Part shown: positions 57,101 through 61,848 of the stretch, piece by piece
How the letters are laid out: each line of letters opens with the position of its first letter
How positions within the stretch are numbered: the first letter of the stretch is position 1
Assembly (NCBI RefSeq): GCF_000786695.1
Contig: NZ_CP009962.1
Coordinates: 1,054,001 to 1,118,000 of the forward strand
Origin: Collimonas arenae
GTDB lineage: Bacteria > Pseudomonadota > Gammaproteobacteria > Burkholderiales > Burkholderiaceae_D
Direction of reading: 5' to 3'
DNA: 64,000 nt
The notes under the pieces: model-generated
What the model was told of the DNA's origin: nothing
Databases searched by the model: none
What the model saw: only the letters and a program-made list of their open reading frames with translations
Position numbers and translations under genes: made by a program

Positions 57101-59247
57101 AGGTCTCCTTTGGCACGGCGTGGGAGGCATCGGGCAGCTTGTCGCAATCGAACGCCAATGGCAGTAGTCAGACTGTTAATCAACAGTCGGGGCTGTTTGC
57201 CGGTAACGGTGGCTATCACGTCACCGCCGATTCGGTTGCCCTGAAGGGCGGTGCAATTACCAGCACCAATGCGGCCAATTCCGATCTGACAGCCAATTCT
57301 CTCACGGTGCAAAACATCACCAACCAGATGAATTACTCGGCAAACACGGCGAGTGTGTCAGGTAGCTATGGCGGTAGCCTGAATCAAGGTGCTGCTCCGG
57401 ATCAAACGAGTACTGGCACCCCCAGTCCCAACGTTATCCCTGGGGTGGTGGTGCAGAACAAGGGTAACGCCACATCCACTACGTATGGCACGCTCACTGA
57501 TGGCAACATCAATGTGGGCGGCCAGCACATGACTAGTGCCGCCGGGTTGGGAGCACACACCGATCTGGCGACGGCCAATGGTGCCATCGCGGCTTTGCCC
57601 AATCTGCAGAATGTGATGAGCAATCAACAGGCGATAGCAACTGCGGCCAACACGGTGATCAGCACTAGCCTGCAAATAGCTGGCGATAGACGCCAGGGAG
57701 CAGGACAGCAAGTCGCTCAAGCACAAGGGGACGTCAACACCGCCAATGCAAATATAGCGCAGGCACAAGCGGTTCTTGACAATCCGAGCAGCACGGACGC
57801 ACAAAAGGCGCAAGCTCAGCAAAACCTCGATCTTGCCACGCAAAATCTGAATAGCGCCCAGCAAGCTGTCAGCAACGCAGAAACGACGGCCAAAAACTGG
57901 GGACCGACAGGCGATTACACGCGTGCCTTGAACATTGTGACCGGATTATTGACCGGCGGTCTTGCCGGTCAGAGTGTGGGGCAGCTTGCCGCCAATGCCA
58001 GCGCTCCGTCTGCGGCGCAGGCCATCGGCGACTATTTCGCGCAACCGGGTAACGCCAATCAGACGGAGCAAGTATTGACGCATGCCGTGCTTGGTGCTGT
58101 TCTCGCTGTGGCGAATGGTAGCAGTGCAGCAGTTGGCGCTAGTGCGGGTGCATCGGGTGAGTTGGCAGCGCAAGTGTTGACTCGTGAGCTATATCCGAAT
58201 GCGTATGATGCCAATGGTAATTTCCACCCCGAGCAGCTCAGTGCTGATCAGCTCAATAACGTGATTGCCTTGTCGACTGCAGTGGGCGCACTAGTGGGAG
58301 GGGCAACAGGTGGCTCGTTGATGGATGCCAGCGTAGGTGGGAATATTGCGGCGAATGCGGCGACGAACAATCACTTACTGCATCAAACTCAATATGATTT
58401 GGCTAAAACATATGCAAGCTTAGTTGCTAAGAAACTCGGTATCTCCGTCGATGCGGCGGAAGGTCGAATTGTGGCTGAAGAACTGCGTAACTCAGATGCA
58501 CAGACTGCCCAGGCTGAAGGAGGTATTCACGACTACCAAGTGAGGTCAATTCTCGGATGTCAACTGTTGAACTGCAGTGGGTCAACAACCGATTTTAATT
58601 ACCTGAATCATGGATTCAATTCGCAATACGTCGCGGCCAATCAGCAGGCATATACTCTTGGAATTTGGCAATCTACTACGGGGCAGACTTACGATCAACT
58701 TGTTACGAGTAATATCCAAAAAGACCCTGTAGGTGCCACGTTAGCTGGCGCTGGTATGCTTGGACTGGGACTTGCAACGGCGGGAGGAATTCCTGCATTG
58801 GGCGGTATGGTGACAGGTGGGGTACTTGGTGGGACTGCAAATGCATCTATGCAAGCATTATTTAATAAAGGTCAAGTTAATTTTCTCGACGTGGGTATGG
58901 GTACTTTGACCGGTGCGCTCACATTCGGAACGGGGTTAGTACCAGCCCTTCTAGTTAACACCGGAGGGGCCTTAGCTGGGTCCGGAATTAAAGGAGAAAA
59001 TCCAAATCTCAGCATGGGTGGGGCGGCATTAGGGACAACCATCGGTTACGGCTTAGGCACTCTAGCAGAAAAGGGTTTGAATACTGTATTAAATCCTTGG
59101 TATCGTCAACAATGGCAAGATTTAGGGTATGGAGTATCTACTGCCATTCCGAAAAATTCTATTCCATCAGTATCGGGAAGTGCTGTAGGTGCAGTACTAC
59201 AGGAGCTAACAGGTAATACAACAAATACTGTTGTAAACAAAAAATAA
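48184..59247 (+). CDS. cdiA: CdiA-type contact-dependent inhibition exoprotein
   Basis: A 3687-residue filamentous hemagglutinin. It opens with an extended signal peptide region (MNKLSYRVIFNKNRGMLMAVAE), then the TPS secretion domain with NPNGILVGGTNGAGFIN near residue 178-195, long series of FHA-type beta-helix repeats up to about 1550, a less regular part with Tyr/Asn-rich spacer (about 1580-1760), hemagglutinin repeats to about 3150, a coiled stretch, and a pretoxin region. In place of the usual VENN, TNNHLL is at 58363-58380 (residue 3394 on). Downstream about 290 residues form the polymorphic toxin part, ending in a Gly/Ala-rich hydrophobic segment. The ESPR start is clear. The toxin acts after delivery to a touching cell. 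Confidence 0.95.
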   Translation: MNKLSYRVIFNKNRGMLMAVAEDVASQGKSAGSQSGSAATTTSPLMRLAYLGVAVAALFGGVSVVSAQIVADPNAGSRRPTVTSTANGIPLVNIVAPSASGLSHNQYTTFGVGSQGAILNNSSTVVSTQQAGFVAGNPNLGNGPAKIILNEVTGTGISQLNGYLEVAGQRAQVIIANPNGILVGGTNGAGFINTSRAVLTTGTPVFGGDGSLNAFRVTGGNIQIGSAGLNASNVDQLDLISRSVAVNGQLWANNLNAITGTNQVNYGDLGVTVIQGDNNKPTVSIDLAALGSMYANKIKLVGTEAGVGVASYGTMAAQSGDLNIDSSGKVTLGGSTTATGLLRVVGNDGVTNTGTTYGQQAVSIYSAGQIANSGTVASQSDVTLFGGSVASTGAVGAGVNANGQVTQGGNVNLVASGAIVATGQNTAGSNIAANGASIDLSHSQTNAAGSIGLATHSGDVNLAGSTLQATGPMNINAAGAVINDQGKINVSQLTSTSASLSNVGGTITQSGSGDASITTTGAINNNGGNLTTNAQNLTIQSASLNNAGGQINHAGSGTATIQSGAISNAQGVIGTNGQLALTAASLNNQAGRLTSGGAANVHVTGDVTNAQGVMQSGGALSLTGNNIDNSAGSITSLNADGLSISAAGQLTNGAAGAIGGNGDASISAGSLVNSGKITASNNLTSTVAGSDDNSNGLLAAGKNLNASTTSLKNVNGTIDATNVALSIAQLDNSSGKITADQLAITSTNLTNEHGQISQFGSNATTIAVAGTLDNSNGGALQTNGTDLKITAGAIQNNSGTIAHAGTGTLTINDAGALSDQNGVIGTNGQLALTANSLNNQAGSITAKNQANVHVTNDIANAQGTIQSGGALAVSGANIDNTAGNITSLNADGLTLNAAGQLTNANAGVIGGNGDVAVTAANAINSGKITATHNLTTTIANSFDNSGGRLAAGNNLTASAVSLKNANGAVDAANVALTAQQLDNSSGKITADQLSIASSNLTNEHGQIIQYGSNPTQIGVTGTLDNSNGGLIQTNSADLSLTPQVLNNNGGTIALAGSGTLTVNVGNGAGTLSNAGGTLGSNGQAAITAASIANQGGALFAQQQLGVTATQGGVDNSAGGYIGGSSLNLNAANGQINNTNGKIEGTQQAVNVSAQSLNNAGGTVQSIGAAPLNVSIAQAISNTVANGIGGFIGGSGTVNLNAGSFDNSGGTVYSKDNLALQSNSTLTNTNGVIQGAANVSTSAAGALSNANGRIEANGSTATLTVSGNGIDNSTGRIANTGTGLTQINGGSQVTNHQGTIGGNGEVDINASNLDNSQQGQIIAAGNLMLNTGGIVNNNAGALYSAQNLQLNQGGAALTNVGGTVGAAGNINLNVASIDNIFGLIGSTTGAGGDIGIATGSFTNAAGTVASGHDLSLTAPTIVGNGVVVAGHDGTINLQGDYTNTAGNVLTANNNLTLNTTGNLTNTGTLTAVNGLTLNAANVDNQSTGLINASATTIQAGNAITNTGRIYGDDIALGAQTLTNDVDPVSGQAGAIAARNSINIGAVTTVNRENAIIQSLGDMTFARSLDANHLAVGTSDSITNSSATIDAGGNLVFQTAQLNNTNAHFTTAQQVDPTQTTQVTQYAEWAAPTTWYNPNQVTWGDSGNGGIVLIIPDGNRFEQFYKKDYTQTVSNTVVTSSAPGTISSGNGMVLSGNITNDKSTIIAGGTLSGTTGNINNIGATGTTDTVDHMTAGQNYYHWVSGHPHQNYYTYDNNGAAYDVTLPSTPLALQVWSVQQNTAPNSSTNPALGQGVGSSAVPSVGGLSLAANQGTQTVSGANGHGIAAVGGIIGSGTGIGGSGHTVATTGGTAGGGTSTAGSNQTIGSAGNPLPNLALPNNHLFTIQTSPGQQYLVATDPVFTNYGSFLSSNYMLNLLGINPATTEKRLGDGFYEEKLVTDQVMQLTGKRFLGGYASNEDEFKALMDSGVASAKQFNMVPGMALSDAQMAALTSDIVWMVNQTVTLPDGTQTQVLAPVVYLARADASDLKPTGALISGQNIDLKINGTLANGGTLQASNNMIVQATDITNTGNIRNTGTDGTTVLVAQNDILNNGGSISGHRVGILAGRDVTLATDTVSASSRQGTNIGLSTVASVTADQLSISAGRDLTVQAAQINTTGDAQLSAGRDLNLTAVNTQRSYNVTYNGDNHLYENQTQVNGAAINAGGNLTMTSGRDLTTSAANVNAVGQLTAVAVRDVNLGTAQQGSSLDQAIYTTSHGFLSSSSSRIQSNASATSAIGSTLSGDSVSVQAGRDINVAGSNVIGTNDVSLNAANNVSVTASQNTSNSSFSRDEKKSGFTGGFSAGVASIGYGKSSADSQSSMETVTQQSSSIASINGNTQIQAGNKLNVVASDISAGQNLTLIGKSVDLSAAQNTSVEHGAQQSSSSGFSVGVTYNPAGAFKSAYQQSASSNPSTSLLGKATKMGDAIGDGTLAAITPIVVQAGSRSASGTQDLATSNAQVSSLTAGNNLTVLATGGSITSQGASMSAGGDALLLAQNNINLDVAHSYQTQGQTSASKGWSTDNRGSMPAGAFNSKGNGNGSTDTISGTTLSAGGKATLATTNGDITLTAANLVANNDLSINAAKNLTIQSGQNTLTNANQSNSQAVGKVVISDTERFAGYSSDKSQDNNTAVTQVASNVGSLQGNVNLTAGGAYTQTASNVLAKNDINIIGKSIDINTANNTGSSAQSSSDLKVGAFATVTSPLIDLGNNIENAKKSDGRLQALQGLAATSNAYQVASAASAVAGGVGSGELLKAEVGVGFTTANSQDRSNYSQAQGSTIQGGRNVNLTSTAGDIHATGATIAAGNTPGSTLTLDSAQNILLDAGQSTVTSSGSNHSAGVQVGVGYEVGAQTGAYAFASANVGNGNYNNTATTNSNTHLSGDTVTLKSKGDTTLQGADVNANTINADVAGKLAITSVQDTSVQHNEQSNIGGRVQVSFGTAWEASGSLSQSNANGSSQTVNQQSGLFAGNGGYHVTADSVALKGGAITSTNAANSDLTANSLTVQNITNQMNYSANTASVSGSYGGSLNQGAAPDQTSTGTPSPNVIPGVVVQNKGNATSTTYGTLTDGNINVGGQHMTSAAGLGAHTDLATANGAIAALPNLQNVMSNQQAIATAANTVISTSLQIAGDRRQGAGQQVAQAQGDVNTANANIAQAQAVLDNPSSTDAQKAQAQQNLDLATQNLNSAQQAVSNAETTAKNWGPTGDYTRALNIVTGLLTGGLAGQSVGQLAANASAPSAAQAIGDYFAQPGNANQTEQVLTHAVLGAVLAVANGSSAAVGASAGASGELAAQVLTRELYPNAYDANGNFHPEQLSADQLNNVIALSTAVGALVGGATGGSLMDASVGGNIAANAATNNHLLHQTQYDLAKTYASLVAKKLGISVDAAEGRIVAEELRNSDAQTAQAEGGIHDYQVRSILGCQLLNCSGSTTDFNYLNHGFNSQYVAANQQAYTLGIWQSTTGQTYDQLVTSNIQKDPVGATLAGAGMLGLGLATAGGIPALGGMVTGGVLGGTANASMQALFNKGQVNFLDVGMGTLTGALTFGTGLVPALLVNTGGALAGSGIKGENPNLSMGGAALGTTIGYGLGTLAEKGLNTVLNPWYRQQWQDLGYGVSTAIPKNSIPSVSGSAVGAVLQELTGNTTNTVVNKK
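49894..51408 (+). repeat. Two long tandem repeats of about 250 residues in cdiA
   Basis: The block starting GVIGTNGQLALTA at 49894 recurs at 50647 (753 bases later, 251 residues) and a third, diverged start SNGQAAITA follows near 51409. Copies share LTNEHGQI, TLDNSNGG and NSSGKITADQL at matching places but differ at many third codon positions. They belong to the elongated beta-helix shaft. Confidence 0.85.
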
Positions 59248-59264
59248 AGTGGTGGAAATAAATA

Positions 59265-59513
59265 ATGTCGCAATTAAAACGAAATATTGGATCTTTTTTA
59301 TATATATTTTTGCTATTTTTCACAGTGTATTTTTTAGCGTTTGTATTTATTTTATTGTTGTACATACCATTTCTTCGTTGGATAAAAACTGATGCTGTGT
59401 ATGCGTTACCGGGCATATCTGAGCTATATCTATACGGAAAGGCTGTAGGTGTGCTGACATTAATATCTTCTATCGGATTGTGGTTCTATCAAAAAATATT
59501 ATCGCGTCGTTAA
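59265..59513 (+). CDS. cdiI: Candidate CdiI immunity protein (two-TM membrane protein)
   Basis: An 82-residue inner-membrane protein, 17 bases after the cdiA stop and in the same direction, the usual cdiI position. It has a long hydrophobic helix at residues 9-35 and a second at about 58-76, with positively charged ends. A membrane immunity protein is what one expects if the toxin attacks the membrane, as in the known E. coli EC93 pair; this is inference, since immunity proteins are not conserved. ATG 59265 is preceded by GGTGGA. AT-rich codon use differs from cdiA's shaft, matching the toxin region. Confidence 0.75.
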   Translation: MSQLKRNIGSFLYIFLLFFTVYFLAFVFILLLYIPFLRWIKTDAVYALPGISELYLYGKAVGVLTLISSIGLWFYQKILSRR

Positions 59514-59540
59514 TGAATTAATTTCTTCATCAAGAGGAAA

Positions 59541-59798
59541 GTGACGTGGGAACGCTAAGGCTATGTAGGTGTGTCAATTATTCAAATAATTTCAAATGCT
59601 GCTCTATGCATTTTGGCTTTGCCGATATGTCGAGGGATGGGTTTTACGTTTGGATTTTGGTGCCATATATTTTATATACATCGGATTATTGTTCACATTT
59701 GCAGAGGCTGTTTTCCTCTATTCTTTGCTGGTCATTCAACCATAATTTATAACCAAAAATATAGAGGGAAAAATGGTTGTCACAGATGGTCAAAATGA
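59541..59798 (+). pseudogene. Broken small membrane protein gene with an in-frame TAA
   Basis: GTG 59541, with an AAGAGG ribosome site just upstream, reads five codons (VTWER), then TAA (59556-59558), and continues open with a hydrophobic frame (GYVGVSIIQIISNAALCILALPICRG, in two parts) to a stop at 59796-59798. Downstream of about 59620 a second frame also looks protein-like, so there may be a frameshift too. It could be a decayed orphan immunity gene, as such remnants often collect after cdiI. Alternatively the single stop may be a sequencing error. Confidence 0.45.
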
Positions 59799-59907
59799 AG
59801 GTATATGGGGAAGAATAAGTCCGCTAGCGCGAAAAATTTATTGGATATATGCAGCGTTAGTTTTAGGAATTATTGGCAGCGCATTGCTATTTAAATTTTT
59901 TCACTAA
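59773..59907 (+). CDS. 44-residue single-TM membrane peptide gene
   Basis: ATG 59773 with a GAGGG ribosome site (59764-59768) encodes 44 residues: an N-terminal tail (MVVTDGQNEGIWGRISPLAR) and one membrane helix (IYWIYAALVLGIIGSALLF). It overlaps the end of the broken gene in another frame. It may be an orphan immunity-type peptide or a small regulator. Its size makes it easy to miss, but the ribosome site and clean helix support it. Confidence 0.55.
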   Translation: MVVTDGQNEGIWGRISPLARKIYWIYAALVLGIIGSALLFKFFH

Positions 59908-60028
59908 TTATGGTTTCGACGGATTTTTCTGCAAAATTTAGCTTTTATTTGTACCCTCACTTTTACTGCAAGACAGTTGTTTTTTTCAATCCTCTGCGCT
60001 CATCAATCAACAGGTAAAGGAATCAAAC

Positions 60029-60343
60029 GTGGTAACGACCAAGGCTACTGTAGACACATCAACCGGCGACAAGCTCTCTGAACAGATCACGTATGATCCA
60101 AATCATCTGCTTGACGCTTTGATTGAAAAATTAAAACTGAAAAACGATGCCGCGCTATCACGCGCGCTCGAAGTCGCGCCGCCGGTCATAAGCAAAATCC
60201 GGCATCATCGTTTGCCGGTTGGTGCGTCGTTGCTGATTCGCATGTACGAAGTCACAGACCTAACTATCAGTGAGCTACGCGAATTGATGGGCGACCGTCG
60301 CAGGAAATTCCGCATCAGCGACAAGCAGTTCAAGCCTCGCTGA
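60029..60343 (+). CDS. Small helix-turn-helix DNA-binding protein
   Basis: A 104-residue protein with a Cro/XRE-like helix-turn-helix in LLDALIEKLKLKNDAALSRALEVAPPVISKIRHHR (motif DAALSRALEVAPPVISKI) and a basic C-terminus. Similar small proteins occur in Burkholderiales phages and islands. GTG 60029 follows AAAGGAA. It could control the neighbouring small genes or the CDI locus. Confidence 0.8.
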   Translation: MVTTKATVDTSTGDKLSEQITYDPNHLLDALIEKLKLKNDAALSRALEVAPPVISKIRHHRLPVGASLLIRMYEVTDLTISELRELMGDRRRKFRISDKQFKPR

Positions 60344-60362
60344 AAATTGAACATTCAGAATA

Positions 60363-60581
60363 ATGAAAGCACCTGATCCAACCGGTCTGCGTGGCGTCAA
60401 TTCCTTTTCCTATAATTCGCTTCAGAGGTCTACGAAAGAAAATGAAAACCGTAGCTCTTCGCCGAGGCGAAATATCCGCATTGCTGTTGTTGCGATACTG
60501 CTGTCCGCGCTCTTTACCTATGGTTTTTTGCGTGTCATTCTGAGTTATCCAATCCAGCATCGCGTCGTGATTAGCAAGTAA
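60363..60581 (+). CDS. Small single-TM protein, function unknown
   Basis: A 72-residue product with a polar N-terminal half and one membrane helix (IRIAVVAILLSALFTYGFLRVIL, residues about 39-61, shown in part as IRIAVVAILLSALFTYGF). It begins 19 bases after the HTH gene stop and is probably co-transcribed with it. The ribosome site is weak. Not recognised. Confidence 0.55.
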   Translation: MKAPDPTGLRGVNSFSYNSLQRSTKENENRSSSPRRNIRIAVVAILLSALFTYGFLRVILSYPIQHRVVISK

Positions 60582-60778
60582 CCAATCTACCGCGCTGATA
60601 CTAAATCCGTAAACTATTTATCGTCTTGCGACCTGTCTAAAGTGGATCACTAAGATACAGGTATCAAAGAAGGAAGCGACGCCTCGTGTAAATCGCGGGC
60701 TTTCGTATTCACAACCAGACTTCCGTATATAAGAATTTGCGCAACAGGTGTTTTACTAATTTCTAAGGGTAAGTGAAT

Positions 60779-61330
60779 ATGTCATATGGAATTGAGTTTG
60801 GTCAAGCAATGCAGAGAACGTCAGCGTGGAGTCTGAAGCATGAGAATATTCCGCGCACCGATAAGCGTTATCTAACGCCAGAAATGATGTGTAAAGTGAC
60901 GGCATGTTTGCAAGAATGTATGGGCCATTTTGATGCGGAAAAAATAGCTGTTCAGTGTTTCGCATTCAGTGGGTTCGTACAGGATGCGCTTGAAGAGGTG
61001 CTGGATGTGCCGCTGACCTATACGCTCGGTTTCGTGAAGTTGGGAAATAAGCCCATTTTTTATACATCGATGGAGGGATTGAAAGAAATGCTGGATGCTG
61101 GCCGACCAGCAACGGCAACATTGAACCTGCATGCGTGGCTGACGTTGCCGAGCGACGAAATCATCGACGTGACGTTCGGAACAACGCTTGGCGTACTCAG
61201 AAATGAGCCGGAAATGATAGGTCGAATCGCCACCATTCACCCTGACGATATGGTTGGTGAGCATTCTTATCATCCTCAGTTGTTGGGCGATGATTTTTTA
61301 CGGCGTATTGGTGTTCTGGTTGAGCTTTAG
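60779..61330 (+). CDS. Hypothetical protein with a Cys-His-Asp arrangement
   Basis: A 183-residue soluble protein. Cys60 (VQCFAFSGFVQDALEE), His118 (NLHAWLTLPSDE) and Asp130 (IIDVTFG) occur in the order and spacing typical of transglutaminase-like cysteine enzymes, where a helix-starting Cys is followed by H-A-W and then iiD-x-T. I infer a possible transglutaminase/protease-type catalytic triad; no family is named. ATG 60779 has AAGGG at the proper 9-base distance, while GTG 60773 is too close. It lies between the CDI locus and the phage gene, facing the CDI direction. Confidence 0.75.
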   Translation: MSYGIEFGQAMQRTSAWSLKHENIPRTDKRYLTPEMMCKVTACLQECMGHFDAEKIAVQCFAFSGFVQDALEEVLDVPLTYTLGFVKLGNKPIFYTSMEGLKEMLDAGRPATATLNLHAWLTLPSDEIIDVTFGTTLGVLRNEPEMIGRIATIHPDDMVGEHSYHPQLLGDDFLRRIGVLVEL

Positions 61331-61534
61331 TATCCGCAACTTTGGCATTTCACAGGGCTTGTGCATTGCTGTTTTGGTTGTATAGTGTGAGCACTGCGGC
61401 ACATTGAGTTTTCAATTTTCCGCATAATTTAGGCGAAAGCACGGCACTAGCTTACGTGAAGCTGCATCCTCGGATGGACCTGCTTGCCTGAAATTCGTTC
61501 ACTGCGCACAATAGCCGCAGGAGCGACACCAAAG

Positions 61535-61557
61535 CCACCCTTGAGGTGGTTTTTTTT
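61535..61557 (+). terminator. Rho-independent terminator in the gap 61331-61848
   Basis: CCACC-CTTGA-GGTGG followed by eight T residues. It is enclosed by a larger inverted repeat CTGCGCACA (61502-61510) / TGTGCGCAG (61559-61567). The terminator is about 205 bases after the stop of the upstream gene, so it may end a separate transcript. Confidence 0.85.
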
Positions 61558-61600
61558 GTGTGCGCAGAATTTTCGGGACGTAAGACTGAAAGACAAAATC

Positions 61601-61686
61601 CCTATACCCACCTTCGGGTATATAGGAGCGGGACGCACAAGAGAATGAGTTGCGCAGTGTTTGCTCTGCGAAATGAGCAAAGCACT
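61601..61686. other. Cluster of stem-loops in a noncoding stretch, possible small RNA
   Basis: CCTATACCC/GGGTATATAGG (61601-61626, one bulge) and AGTGTTTGCTC/GAGCAAAGCACT (61656-61686, one bulge, 8-base loop) follow the terminator. No coding frame with a ribosome site exists in 61331-61848. Dense structure next to a terminator suggests a structured RNA, but no known family is recognised. Confidence 0.4.
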
Positions 61687-61848
61687 TAAGCGCCTGACGA
61701 CGAAAAAAGAGGGGGAGTTTAATTCGTACTCCCTGGTGGCACGTGGGTTATGATACCGAGGATCTCCAGAAATTTGGGACCCTTATTGCTGGTGTCCGCC
61801 GTCGATAACCGATGTTTCGAGCATAGCTGGCGCTGTTCAACTCAAGCC

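Noticed and set aside
48212-58173. Many long open frames on the reverse strand of cdiA and of the TpsB genes
   Set aside because: They mirror the codon bias of the large forward gene, have no ribosome sites or domains, and overlap each other.
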